Below, in pieces: positions 10,870 through 24,184 of a stretch of 64,000 bases of DNA. The stretch is from Pseudocercospora fijiensis CIRAD86 (lineage: Eukaryota; Ascomycota; Dothideomycetes; Mycosphaerellales; Mycosphaerellaceae), in NCBI RefSeq assembly GCF_000340215.1, contig NW_006921535.1, positions 2,197,122 to 2,261,121 of the forward strand, written 5' to 3'. The position numbers were made by a program, and so were the translations under genes. A model generated the notes under the pieces. That model searched no databases and was not told the DNA's origin. It was given only the letters and a program-made list of their open reading frames with translations. How positions within the stretch are numbered: the stretch's first letter is position 1; each line of letters starts with the position of its first letter.

Positions 10870-13800
10870 CCTAATCTACGGCAGGATCGATAGTATCCGG
10901 AGTAGGATCGGCCGCACTACTGTCTAAACCGTAACATCTACGACCGCACGTCCCTTACGGACTAGCTTACTATCTACTATAGTCGTCTTCTAGACTATAA
11001 AGACTAGGAACCCGAACTAAGTAGGCTTAGTAGTAAAGGACATCTTTCCTTATATATATAGAGGGTCGAAGGTCTTATTTACAACCTCTTCGTCGGGGCC
11101 GTAGAGTAGGTACGCTACCGTAGGGACTTTGTTATTTTCGTAGCCTAGCTTTAGCGTAATCTCTAGGAAATCGGACTCAGGGATGTCTACGGTAGTGCCC
11201 TTATCCCTCTATAGGTCCTCGTACTTCTTTACTATAGCCTCGATACGTTATACCTACTTCTTAGTACTATACGCTATTACGCTATTAAAAAGCTACCTCT
11301 CCTTCGCGGGATTCGGTAGGTCCGGTAGCGGAAGGCCGGCTACGGCGTACTCTTCGGGCGCTATATAGTAGTAGCTATAGTAGTCGCACTCGCGTATATA
11401 CCCTATCTTTATATATCGTAGTAGAGTCTATAGCTAATCCGTATTATTACGGACTTATACGAAATTTACTATAGCGTCTACGATAGCGGCGTAGATAGTT
11501 AGGGCTTTGTTCTTAAGCTCCTAGTTTTACGGATAGAAGGCTACGTCTCGATCTATAGGAAGGTCTATTTCGAACTAGATAGGTACCGAGGTTACCGTCT
11601 ATAGTACTAGAACGACGTTCTTATCGCTAGAGTATATAACCGTACGGAACTTAACGTAATCTTTATAGCCTACTAGTAGGGGAATCTTCGCTTTTTTACA
11701 AGAATTAATCGTCGCGGTACGGTATAGTATATCGATTTTAATACCCTCTAGGCCGATAATATCTATCGCTATAAGGAACTTAGCGCTAAGCTCCTTAACG
11801 ACGTATATCTTATAACGCATATAGGCGATAACCTTAGAGCCCTTAACGATTCCCGGTACCTAAAAATCGAGGTCTATATACTTACTAATGTCCGTTAATC
11901 CTATGCCTTTAACCTTTAGTAGGGCGACTAGACGCTTACGCTCGATATCTAGGCGTATCTAGCGTAGGAAGGCCTCGTCGATAAGTAATATAGTAGCGCC
12001 TATATATTCCGTGCTGTCCTTCTATAGGCGCACGACTATGCGTAGATAATAATAGCCCCGAAACGCGTATCTACCCTTAACCTTTAGTAACGTAGTAGAC
12101 TTAATAAGTCTAGCGTCCTCTTCGACGCTATCCTTCTTAGGCGGTAGCTTCGTAGCGTACTTAGTACGCCTATAGTCCTATAAGAGATTATTACTATCGA
12201 ACTTAGAGCTATAGTTTAAATATAAGAATTTTAAAGGTTGTATCGTAGCAAAAGGTTCTATCGCTAGAGGAAGGTACTTACCGACGTATAGGGAAAAGAG
12301 GGATAGTAGCGGCACTTCGCTATAGTATACTAATACAAAGTCCTATAAAGAGGCGTTATCGTCTACGTCGTCTAATCTATAGTAGATATCTACCTAGTCG
12401 TTAAAGTACGCCGGTATAGAGTGCAGGCTTACTAGCCTCGCTAAGTAGCGTAAGCTAGATCGTAGGCGTAAGTATAAACGCGGCTATAGGATAGATATAG
12501 GCTCTTCGACTAGAGGCTCTAGTCCCTACTTATTAGCGTAATAGTTGCGCGGGGCCTTATTGCCTTAGCGGCCGCGTTCTTACTAACCCTAGGTATCGCG
12601 TACGTCGTTTCGCGTACCCCTATCTTGTCGTCGTCTACGATTAGTATTCTTACTACTACGTACTTTGTAGCTCTAATTATTATTACGTAGCTCTACTCGA
12701 TTATTACGGTTAGAAGCGTACTCTTTTTAGCGTCCTTCCCTCGCTAGGGCTTACTTATCGTTTCCTTAATCTCGGCGCTAATACTAGTTTTAATTAGTAT
12801 AGCTACTATTTCTAGGGCGCTTATTACCGTAGCCGCCGGCGTAACCGCGACCTAAATTGTCGCGATATCTGCGTACTGCTGCGGCGTACTAATCGTCGAA
12901 CCTACTAGCGTAACCGCGACCTAAAGTATCGCGATACGCGCCCGAAGAATCGGCGTACCGGTCGCTATTGCGAGCGTTTCGGTATTATAACTTACCGTTA
13001 TACCTATTGTAGCCTCGTGCTATACCGTAGCTATCGGACTATATATACCTACGGCACTATACTTTATACTTGTCTTCTACGGCTCGCGTAAAGGTATAAA
13101 TCGTATTACTTAGTAAAGGCTTATTAAGCTTGTCTTATAGGCGAGGCTCGAATCGCAACTATACCTAGTAGAGAAGAGCGTACGGCCTATTAGGGTCTAT
13201 CTCGAGACCTGCCTCGCGTACGTAGCGGATATAGTTTATAATAAACTACTAGGGTGCTCTACGGTTGCGTACGTCCTATACTATATACGATTTGGCGTAT
13301 AGCTTGTCCTAGGCCTCGATAATAGATCTGCTAAACTTGTCCCTTAGGGCTTTATACTAGCGCTCGATGCCCTCTCCTCCGCGAATCGTATTACGATTAT
13401 TACTTATAAGCTCGTAAATAAACTATTATTATACGGCTCTACGGAGGCACTTCGTAAGCTAAGTACGTACTATACGGGCGTAATTAACCGCCGCATAGTC
13501 GTAAGCTACGTCTAAGAACAGGTATACTAAGGTAAATATAACCTTATTGCCGTATATATAGATGTCCTAGCTATCTAAGTCCGCGTATAGGGCGTCGGGG
13601 TAGAAGTACCCGATATCTGTCGGGTTAAACCTCTCTAAGCGCTAAGAACGCTACGGGCTATAATAGGGTAAGCGGCTAAATTAAAAGTTATCGATATAGT
13701 ACGGGTTAAAGTTGTAACCTCGGGGGCTATAGTTCCCGCTCTAGGTACTAGAATTACCTAGGCTTAGGCTTAGAGGCCCTCCGCTAGCCGTACCGCCTTA

Positions 13801-15950
13801 ACTATAGCAGCGCTGTCTAGCCTCGGCGTTGCGTTAGACGTTATAGCGTAACTAATACGGCTAGGCCTTAACTAGGTTAGGTAGTAGGGCTAATAGTACT
13901 TGTTCCTATAGGACCTGTTTATTTAAACCTATACGCGCGAGGCGTTTAGCTCGTCTAGTATCTAGCCTATCTTATGCTAAGCTCGAAGGGATGCTTTAGC
14001 GTAACTAGTCGATCTCGTCCCGAATCTTATCCCTAAGTTACTAGGTTTAGATAACCTATTAATTTAAGAGTTGTCTAAATAGCTAGCGTATCTTATTACG
14101 TAGGACGGCTAGATTAGCGGCATTTAGGATCTCGCCGTTAGCGTCTTTAGCGGCCGCGTTAGCGCTAGCGGCGTTCTAGTTCTCGCGTACTAGGGCTTCG
14201 CGTAGTACGCTCTCTCGTAGGCATTAAGGCTACGGGTTATCGTAGGCTAGCTACTTGCCGTTACGCTAGTTTTAGGAGAATAGTCCTACGCTAGCGTTAC
14301 GTACTCGCTAGCGGTCCGCGACTAAGCGTCTAGCCTCTATACCTAGGAAAGCGTCGACTAATCTATTATAGCGCTACTAGCGAGGAGGCGGGTTACGCTC
14401 TATACTAGGCTCTATATATACTAAGTCTATACGCTAGGTGTCCGGGTCTATATCTTAAGACATATCGACTATGTTCTTAGCCGATACGGGAGGGAGTAGT
14501 AGCTCTTACTCTTATCGTCGGGGTTCTCGCTACTAAGTACCTTATCGCTAAAGCTTAGAAGCTAGTAACGAGGACTCTAGACTGCTTAGGGCCGGGAGCT
14601 CCTACTGTTCGGGCTTAGGGCTCTATTGCTCCGGAGCTTGCTAATTAGGACTCTACTACTCCGTATCCTAGTACTCGGGCTTAGGACCGTATTGCTTAGG
14701 ACCTTGCTATTTAGGACTCTACTACTTAGGGCCGACTAAAACTAGTAAGGACAAATTAGGACTGCTCGGGACTAATAGCTCTAAGGCACTAAGTTCTCGT
14801 AGGCCTAGGGGAAATACAATCGGTAAGGACCTATAACGTATATACGTAACTCGTTATATACTAGCTACTAAAATAGTCCGACGGCGACGTAGCTATAGAC
14901 TAGTGTCCGGACTTAGACTTATAGGCACTACTATATCTAGTAACGGCGGTGCTAGTTCCGGAGTAGGAGCCGCTAAGTCGTTAGGTCCTATCGTATCTAA
15001 AACTGCGAGTTCGTTATAGAGAGCAAGTAGCGTCTTCGCTACTGCCGTAACTAAAGAGCGGTTAACTACCTAATCCTAAGGGAAACCGAGGGTAGTACCG
15101 CCTCTAGTATCCGAGAGTTTTCGTAGTATATATTCTTCTAGGGGCTAATAATACGTAGTAATTTTCGTAACGACTACTATAAGCGGGTCTCTTTGCTTCT
15201 AGTATACTAACTTGGCGTAACCGGCGTTAGCTAAGAACTCCTTAAAGTAAAAAGCGATGTTTAACGAGTAGGCGTCCAAATCGGGGCGTACGGAAGCTAG
15301 CGTATTTGTAAAATAAGCGTAGGCTCGGTAAATCTTATAAAAATATAGGATAAGTATAGAGTTAAGGAACTAGACCGAATTCGGGAAACTATTAGAGTGC
15401 TTATAGGCTCTTACCTCGACTAGTGCCCGCTTCGGCAGATACTAGTATAGAGTAAACAAACCTAGATAAGGAAGGCGGGCCGCCTAGTCTAGCGATTAGA
15501 GGGCTATAGGGCGCCGTCGATTAAAGGGCTGTCGGTATATAGCTAAGGGTATACGGAAGATAATGTACGGAATTTAGAGGACTATCGTAATCGTATCTAT
15601 ATCGAGCGTAGGTAGTTGTTATAGTTAGGTAGGTAGGTCGGTGCCGCTAGTACGGGACCTCGCGGTCGCGTTAAGCGGCGGCGGTAGGGTTTTTTAGTTT
15701 TTTAAGGTGCCCGTTCGTCTAGTACTCGGGTACTGTTTAAACGGATCTAGATCTAACTAAAGCGAAGCTACTAATTGTTACTCGTAGGACGATTAGTAGT
15801 TAGGCAATAGTATAGTATTAGGGTAAGTATCTACGGTTCTACGGAAAGTATATACCGGGCTTAGCTAGCGTACTGTCCCTGCCGTAATACCGCTGCTTAG
15901 TCTTAACGTTAGTCTATATTAGAAGGTCGCCGTTACCTTCGTAATCGTAG
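10870..15950 (-). pseudogene. Ty3-type gag-pol relic B, related to relic A, truncated in reverse transcriptase
   Basis: A long gag-like region occupies about 15950-12500. It includes a Gln/Pro-rich part near 14500-14760 built from short repeats ending in CTTAGGACC-like units. Around 11600-11820 an unbroken frame contains the protease-like segment LIAIDIIGLEGIKIDILYR, closely parallel to relic A. Near 11080-10920 the reverse transcriptase begins (GKMSFTTKPTQF, KTTIVDSKLVRKGRAVVDV), but similarity to relic A is lost directly after RAVVDV. Order and spacing match relic A, so the two are divergent members of one family lying head to tail. Upstream limits towards 15950 are uncertain. Confidence 0.7.
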
Positions 15951-16249
15951 GTACGAGTCGGTAAATACAGTATTATTGTTAGGCTCTATATATATATATA
16001 ATTTCGCCGTTCTTAGATATATAAGTATATCGCTTATAATTGCTAAGAATATCGGCGTATAGATTACTAGTCTTCTTTAAGGTAGAGGTGTTATCGGTAG
16101 TAAGAAGGCGCTTGTCGAAGACGTATCGTAGTAGCTTATCGTTAGACTATAACTTAACGTCTATCTACTTAGTCTTACTATTATTATTAAATATAATATA
16201 GAAAGCCTTACTATACTTCAATCGATAGTAGCGCGCCCTATTATAAGCA

Positions 16250-17633
16250 CCCTTCGCCTCGCGGAGCATCTTCTAGTACCTATTGTTAGCTATATCCTTA
16301 TCTTGCTAAGTAAGTTATAAGCGTAGTTTATTTACCTCGATAGTACCTACTCGAATAAGCCGATTAGGCTATTCCTTCTACCGCTTCTTTGCTCGCTTAA
16401 TAATGCTCGTAGATTAGTATTTACGCTTATATTCTTTACCCTTATAGATAGCCGCGTTAACTAATATATTATAGGCCTCTTCTGCTTACTTTATAGGTAA
16501 CGAAGAAAATAGGTTAAACGATAGTAATATAGGATCGATACTATACGGGGCTAGTTTTAGATAAGACCGTCGGAAGTCCTTACGAGCTTATATAGCACTA
16601 CGAGATGCCTTAATCGTACGAGGGCTAGTAGTAGTACCTAGGAGCTATTACGGCAATTCGGGGGTCGGCGTTCGCTAAGGTAGTAGAGGTAGTAACGATA
16701 GCATACCCTAAGCAATTAAGTTTTCGAGATCCCCGAGGTAGTAGCGACTATTAGCGTACGACTAGCCTTCTAGATCGATAATAGTAGGCTCCGCGGAACG
16801 TTGTTACTTAACCGATGCGATATACTCCTACTAAGCTATATCGGCTATTACTAGCGATTTATTATACCGGGCTTCTTCCTATACTAACTCGCTCTTAATT
16901 GCTTACTAGTTCTAATTATAGTTAGTAGCCCTATACTAATCTCGAATATACTTATAAGGGACCTCCCTATTAATTAGGAATATGCCTGTCTTCCGGAATG
17001 CCGCCCTTATATTATATAAAGTAAATGTCTTAGCCCGAATAGCTAAGAGTGCCTTAACAAACTTAGGTATTCCGAATTTACTAACACTACGGTATATAGC
17101 CTCTAGTACCGCTTGCCTATACCTTAGCTTATATACCTAAAATAGGACTATATCTAAAGGCTATATAAAGTGTAAAGTATATAGTTATAGGCCCTATAAT
17201 TGAATCCTATGCCGCTTTGCAAAGGCTATAAATTCCTTAAAGTAGTAGGAGCCGTAATTGTTGCATAATAATACCCTCTACTCGTTTAGATCTTTAGGCC
17301 TCGTCTTTCGCTCGAACTAGCGGATATAATGCATTATAGTATCGTCGGTTATATATCTAGACTCGTTAACAGTAATTAAGAAGTTGTCCTTGCCTAATAG
17401 TATAGTTAGTAGGTATCGTTGCCTCGGAAGCGGACTCGGACTCGGAAGTAGTAATAGTAGTAGTAATAGACTTACCTTCCTTCGGTACCTACCGTTCTTA
17501 GACTATTATATCTTTAACGATTAACTAATAATCTACTACCTTACTAAACGCGTTTACGGTCTCGACGACTGTTATATACGTACGGTTACTATTATATTCG
17601 GTCTAGGCGCGCCGCTTCGTATCTATTATAACG
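16250..17633 (-). pseudogene. Fot1/pogo transposase relic, C-terminal part (split by a gypsy insertion)
   Basis: The minus strand encodes the DDE half of a Tc1/mariner Fot1-pogo transposase. Segments include TKRRAWTEYNSNRTYITVVE-like sequence just below 17633, then RVLLCNNYGSYYFKEFIAF near 17240-17300, where the catalytic Asp of a DNHGSH-type motif has become Asn. Next come PLDIVLFQVYKLRYRQAV and VSKFGIPKFVKALLAIRAKT. The frame shifts within the repetitive TTCCGAGTCCGAGTC stretch near 17450. A Lys/Gln-rich tail continues to about 16250, and the C-terminal limit is unclear. The missing N-terminal part is at 24536-25180. Confidence 0.85.
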
Positions 17634-17979
17634 TGTTACGGATCTAATTAGTTAGAGTCCTTATATAATCTTAGAGCGACGCTAAGACTAGTAGGCTAAG
17701 CTATCGCTCTATCTTACTAGGAGCGATAGGAGCGGTCGAGAGCGATAGCGTCGCTTACGTCGCTTACGACTATAGACAAGATATCTCCTTTGTATTTAGG
17801 AACGCCGGAATGCCCTTATAGCTCGAGGCGTTTAACTTATGTTACCTACTTACTAATTAGAATTACCTTTATACTAATTATTCTGTCTCTGCCTCCCGCT
17901 TGTATTAGCCTCTCTAAAGAAGCCTCGGCTTATACGTAATAAGAAGTTACTTAACGATCTGTCGCGAGTAACCGTAATA
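17634..17979 (+). repeat. 5' LTR of the gypsy element
   Basis: Starts TGTTACGG and ends CCGTAATA. The ancestral end was probably GTAACA, complementary to the start, with the final CA changed to TA. It differs from the 3' LTR at about seven positions. All are C/T or G/A transitions, and the mutated state is always part of a TpA. Confidence 0.95.
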
Positions 17980-18049
17980 CTTTAAACGCCCTTAGGATAA
18001 GTGCCTTATTACAAGTCGGAAGGGGAACTCCCGCCCCTAGCGAGATAGG

Positions 18050-19560
18050 CAGTACTCGACGTACTACCTCTAGTACTAGCAATGCACTAGGAACCTATAC
18101 TAGAAACGATTCTCTTAAGATCGGAAAGCTAGACTTTTATTACGGCGACCGAGACAAGTTCGATACCTAGGTTAGCTAGATAGATATATATTTTATATTT
18201 AACTAGGTTTAAGATAACTTAAAGCTAGTCTTCGTAACGACGTTTATATAAGGCAGGGCTTAGTATTAGGTTAAACTATTTCTTAGGACCTATCTAGATA
18301 GTAATAGGACCGACAATTCGGATAGAATCTTCGCAAGCTACGAAAATCTTAAGCGTACGATAAAGAAGGTCTTTAGATCTTCTAACGAAGTTGCTACCGC
18401 AGTTAGGGTTATCTAATACTTAACTTAGAAGGGGTTATATGCCGATTACGCCGCTAAATTTTAGGAATACGCCTAACTTACGGATTAGGACTACGAAGCT
18501 CTTATAATAATATATCGGCGAGGTCTTAAGGATAACGTTAAAGACGAGCTTATACGCGACGGTAGAAAAATAGATAATATAGGAACATTAGTTAAGGTTA
18601 CGATCGATCTCGACGATAGGCTCTACGAACGAGCTTTAGAACGACGTTACGATTCTAAGACTTCTAGAAAAGCTAGTTATACTCCTAGATACGATAATAG
18701 ACGAAACTATAGTACCTACGATAAACTAAAGGGGAACAACTACTACGGTACGCAACTAATAGAGCTAGACGCTACCTAGAAGGGTCGAGCAATTAAAGGA
18801 AGAAAAGGCAAGAGTTCGCCTAAGAAAGTAGGAAGATTAACTTACTATACGTATAGCAAGGAAGGCTATATAGCACGGAACTACCGCGGTAAGAATATAG
18901 TGCGACGCGAACAGTTTAATATAATATAACGAAAGGACTCGGGCAGAGAAGGCTACCGAATAGTAGTAGAGCTATACTCTATTAATAACGCGCCGAGGAC
19001 CTACGTAAAGGTCGTAAAGAAAGAGCTACGACAAATCTGTATAATAGTATAACGATAAGAACCTATATATAGAACCCTTTACTAGAGATTCTGTTACGAC
19101 GACTAATACTAAATTTATTATTCTACTAAAGTAGAAGCAGGATTCTTCCCTTAGATTAGGCGACTCGTACGAGAAGATACGAAATCCTAGTTAGAAGAAG
19201 AAACGATTAATAAATCTTGCTTAGATACCGACGATAAAGAAAACCGAGATCTAGAAGCTTTATTCCTTCCCGGGGAGGAGTTAGGAGCTATCCTAGAAGT
19301 ACCGGAGTCCCCTTAGCAAGAAGAGGAACAGTAAGAAGATTTAGAAAGAAGTCTAGATACTAAGGAAGAAACTACGAATAAAGAAAGTAAAGACGAATTC
19401 GGGATTAACGACGATACGATCCTTATATTTATAATAGATGCACCTATAGTAGCGCGAACAATCGCCTTATATCTAGTACGTAAATACGAGGAAATGTTTC
19501 TAAAGGTTAACGGACAACGGAAGGTCGATCCTATCTAATTTGATTATTTCTAGATAAGCT
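18050..19560 (+). pseudogene. gag region of the gypsy element
   Basis: The frame shows a capsid-like segment starting near 18110 (LDFYYGDRDKFDTW-like) and a Glu/Asp-rich stretch near 19180-19440. A CCHC zinc knuckle lies near 18840-18900. The Cys and His codons there now read Tyr (the motif reads YTYSKEGYIARNYRG), as expected when TGC becomes TAC and CAC becomes TAC. Multiple TAG stops replace Gln or Trp. No function remains. Confidence 0.8.
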
Positions 19561-19929
19561 TACGGGCAAAATTCTAGAATTACCCCCGGATACCTATAGA
19601 CTATACGTACTATAACTTTATTACGGAGCGAGTACCGATAGGAAGTATAATTACGCCCTACGGATACGTCCTATCCGACGAAAGGACGATTATTACTTAA
19701 GATATACGTTAGACGGTCTAGCGATTAAATTAGCAATACCGAAAGGCTATAGTAGCGCAGGGACGGGATATATATAACGATACCCTCGAGGAAAAATTAT
19801 ATACCGAAGAAGTACGAACGGTAGGACTACGGATCCGTAACTAGTTAGAACAACGTTAGGCTACTAATTAGTCGGGAAACGGACTAACTCTCTAGATTAG
19901 AGCGTTCTAAGAGAGTTCCTTAATACCGA

Positions 19930-22900
19930 AAGCGCTTAAGCATTAATAGCAGTCTTCCGTATAAAAGTTATCGTTAACGGGCACCCGACGAGTATATTAA
20001 TAGATTCCGAAGCGAGCGGGAACTTTGCCTCCGAATTATTCGTTAAAAGCCGAGGGATCGCAACCCGAAGTAGAAGAGAAGGAGCGTATAAACTTATAGT
20101 AGTAGATAGGTTACCGCTACCTAGTATAGAACGAGAAACGATACCGTTACTACTAGCTATCTAATAGTACTACGAGGAGATTGTCTTAGATGTTACTAAT
20201 ATAGCTAGTTATAACATTGTATTAGGTATACCTTAGTTAAGAAAGTATAACCTAGTCGTAGACTAGAGAAGAGGAGTACTTACATTTAAGGAATACGACT
20301 GTATAATCGGCATTCGACCTATATAGCGGCAGCGTTCGCAGGTAGATAAGATTAATAAACGTAGGACGACTTATAAGACGTTTACGTCGATAGGAATTAC
20401 GGAGAACCGTATTCAACCCGGATCGACACTACCGTTAGGTTAGGAGGGTTATAATAATAATTACGGGAAGGATAGAAGTTATACGCTATCGAAGAATAAA
20501 ACTAGAATCTCGGACCTAGATATTCCTAAAGAGTATAGTAAGTAGAAGCGACTCTTTAAAGAGGAGAGAGGCAAGGTAGCCTTACCTAAATACTAACTAT
20601 AGGATTATAAGATACACTTATAGCCTAGGAAAGAGCCTCTATAGGGACCCTTATACGTAATATCTAAGAAAGAGCTTAAAACCCTAGACAAGTAGCTAAA
20701 AGAGAAATTAGAAAAAGGCTAGATATAGAAGTCGATATCCTCGGCAGCCTTACTAGTAATGTTCGTTCCGAAAGCCGGATTAGACGAAGGACGGCTAGTA
20801 GTCGATTTTAGACGACTTAACGATATTACAATTAAGAATCGGTACCTACTACCGAGCATCGAAGAAATGCAAGACCGATTAACTAGATTAGACTAGTATA
20901 CGAAGATTAACCTACGCGATACGTTTTACGCAATACGTATAGCAGCTAGATACGAATAGATAATAGCATTCCGAACAAGATATAGGCTTTACGAATTCTT
21001 GGTTATACCTATAGGACTTACAAATGCCCTAGCGTTATATTAAGACCTTATAAACGAAGTCCTCCGAGACCTTCTAGATATATACGTTATCGCATATATA
21101 GACGATATCTTAGTCTATACTAAGGGAGCTCTCGCGGACTATATACGAATAGTATAGGACGTCTTTAAACGATTTACTTAAGTAGGATTTAAGACTGCAC
21201 CTAAGAAATACGAATTCTATAAGAAGGAAGTTAAGTTCCTAGGATTTATTATTAGTACTATAGGAATTAGGATCGATCTAGAAAAAACCAAGTTAATATA
21301 GGAATAGCTAACGCCTATATACGTTAAAGACGTACAATTATTCCTAGGATTAGCTAACTGTAATAGAAAATTCATCGAGGGCTACTCTAAGATAGCGGTA
21401 CCCCTTACGGAGCTTATAAAGAAAGATAAGAAATAGAACTAGAGTACGAAGGAAGACGAAGCGTTTAGGCAGCTAAAGAAGCAATGCGTTTCTACGCTAA
21501 CGCTACGATTATTCGATAGAAATAAGGCGGTCTAGATAGAAATAGACGCGTCGGATAGGGCTATAGGAGTATGCCTTATATAGGAGCATAACGGGAAACG
21601 ACACCCGGTAGCCTATTACTCGAGAAAGATATTACCCGCGGAATAGAACTACGATATCTATAATAAGGAGCTACTTACAATAGTTGCATTACTATAACAC
21701 TAGCGAGTATACGCGGAAGGAGTACTAAGTCTTACGATTCTTTCTAATTATAAGAATCTAACTTACTTTACTACGACTAAAGTACTAACCCGAAGATAGG
21801 CCCGCTAGTCGGAGCTGCTAGGACAGTATAAGTTCGAAATCCGCTATACCCTAGGACGCGAGAACGGACGAGCCGACGTACTAGGCCGCTATAGCGACTA
21901 TGTAGAGGGTTACGAACTAGTATAGTAGCAGATATTAAAAGCAAACTAAGACGGGAGCCTTAGTGCTAGTACAAAAGAATTTAACTATATTATACGAGTT
22001 CTTTAGGATATAGAAGAACAGTTCCTAATCGAATATAGGAAATACTAGGTACCTAAGGAACGAGTTATAGAGTATATACGACAATACTACGACGGACTAG
22101 AAATTAGACACCCTAGAGTTTTAAAAACAATAGAACTAGTTAAGCGAAGCTTCGGATTCCTATATATGCGATAACGAGTTCTAGAATATATTGAGAAATG
22201 TCTATAATGTTAGCGTAATAAGGCTAATAGATACGCTAGATATAGATATATCTAATTTAGGACGCTACTAGATAAACTATAGGACGAAGTTACAATAGAC
22301 TTTATTACGAAACTACCGAAGTCTAAGGATCCGGTTATAGGATATAGCTACGATATAATACTTATTATAGTCGATAGGCTTACGAAATATATACACTTTA
22401 TTCCTACTAACGAAGCAAGTACGGTAGAGTAACTCGGATACCTCGTACTAGATAGACTTATACGATACTACGGATTTCTAAAGACCTATATTACGGATAG
22501 AGACAAGCTCTTTACGTTAAACTACTAGAAGACGCTTATAGCGACACTTGGAATTAAGTACAAGCTATTAACGGCATACTATCTATAGATAGACGGCTAA
22601 ACGGAAGTCAAGAATTAGGCCTTAGAGGTATACTTACAGCACTACGTTAATTACGCACAAAACAATTAGGCATCGCTATTGCCTATAGCATAACTTGCAC
22701 TAAACAACCAACAATCTAAGACTACGAAAGAGACACTATTCTTCGCTAATTTTAGGAAACATCCGTAGCTGTTCGGGGAATAGTATTTATAGTATCTATA
22801 CGCGGATAAAGCGATAGTCGCTTTAGAAGACTTAAAGCAGGTATATAAAGAATTGCAAAGGGCAATTGCCGAGTCTTAAGAAAAGATTACGGGACTATAT

Positions 22901-23290
22901 AATGCTAAACGAAAAATAGCACCTTAGCTAAAAAAGGGGGATAAGGTCTACCTCCTAATAAAGAATCTAAAAACCCGGAGATCGACTAAGAAACTAGACT
23001 ACGTTAAAGTCGGGCCATTTTTAACTAATAAGCCTAAAGGACCAGTTAATTACCGACTTAAACTACCGGACGACGCGAAAATCTACCTAGTATTCTATAT
23101 CTCTATACTAGAACCTATAGACGCCGAAACACCGTATTAAGAAACATTTTACTTCTAACCTAAGGAAGAAAATAAGTTTAAAGTCGAGGAAATCCTAGAT
23201 TAGCAAGGTTAGAAATACGTTATTAAATAGAAAGGATACCTATATTTAGAAAACACTTAGGAACTAAAAGAAAACCTATAGAACTGTTAG
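19930..23290 (+). pseudogene. pol region of the gypsy element: protease, RT, RNase H, integrase, chromodomain
   Basis: The protease active site near 20000 reads DSEASGNF where DSGASGNF is expected. Reverse transcriptase at about 20700-21300 shows VVDFRRLNDITIKNRY, YEFLVMPIGLTNA-like sequence and the intact catalytic box YIDDILVYT near 21100. RNase H near 21540-21700 shows EIDASDRAIGVCLM-like sequence, with WQEHNGK changed to a stop. Integrase near 22280-22640 shows TIDFITKLPKS, IVDRLTKYIHFIPT and TDRDKLFT. A chromodomain follows near 23180-23290 (EEILDQQGQKYVIKQKGY-like). The domain order is that of chromoviruses. Every frame carries RIP stops. Confidence 0.92.
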
Positions 23291-23659
23291 CAGATAATCA
23301 AAAAATATCAAAACCGGACAAAAAAGAAATAACTAGTATAGGAATTGAACCTACGACCTCTTAGACCCTATCGATTATAGCGCCTTAGAGTTCTTAACGA
23401 CCTAGGGTAGTATAGCTCGAGGAGCGGGGACTCTAATAGCGTACCTAGCAACTATGTCTTTTATAGCTAAGAATTATACTACTAGACTAACTAGCTAGAA
23501 GATAAAATAGATAGGAAACATTAAAAATATATACCTTTAGGACACTAGACTCTCGGTACTCCTACTAGGGATTTTAGAGATAGGCTAGGATGTCCTATCT
23601 AGACGACTCTAGTTATAAGGCGATATCTATAATCGGCTATCTAGGGGAAACGGCTCGTT

Positions 23660-24080
23660 AGTAGGCAACGAGAATATTATCGGCTCTATAGGCAAAGAGC
23701 CTAGCTCTCTTTCGAGCTCCTCCGCCTATTAAATAGAGGCTTCCTCTACCTTAAGAGCTTGTATCTCTCGATCCTCCTTTATACGTAGTAACTTACGTAA
23801 GCGACGGACCTTTACGCGATACTCGAAAAGCTTCCGCGTAAGGAGGTCCTCCTCCTCTTCGGCCGCTTCGAGATCTTTAGCTATCTTTAGGCGCGCCTTC
23901 CGGATTTTTTTATACTCTATACGAGTAACTTATATATTATAGGACTAGCCGTATAGGGCGCACTTAGAGCAGCGACCGGAACGAAGATTAACTTTATAGG
24001 GTTTACCGGCCTATTCGTAATAAAAGTAGCGGATCGGTATTCGAAGCAGTCGGCGAGGATATTATTTGCGATATTTTCGT
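23660..24080 (-). pseudogene. Antisense Cys-motif/coiled-coil reading frame between pol and the 3' LTR
   Basis: On the strand opposite to pol, one frame reads through about 140 codons, with only TAG/TAA breaks at probable Gln codons. It begins with an aromatic/basic segment (RIPIRYFYYE), then a CxxC pair (SGRCSKCALYG). A long charged heptad-like helix follows (RIEYKKIRKARLKIAKDLEAAEEEED, shown in part), and the helix continues through KVRRLRKLLRIKEDREI. This looks like a Cys-motif plus coiled-coil protein carried by the element. I cannot name the family. The coding appearance is clear despite RIP. A captured or accessory gene is inference. Confidence 0.55.
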
Positions 24081-24184
24081 TACGCTAGCGAGAAGACAAA
24101 TCGGTAGATAACTTTAGTATAACAAAGAAGTTAGAATTAGAAAGTCCCGGAATAAGGGACTATTCCGCTTAAGGAGAGGGATAG

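Noticed and set aside
23333..23417. tRNA-Leu-like stretch on the minus strand just after gypsy pol (CTCTAAGGCGC and GGTTCAATTCC)
   Set aside because: D-loop and T-loop motifs resemble a tRNA, but the acceptor ends do not pair and the anticodon loop lacks the conserved T. At most a decayed tRNA-derived fragment.
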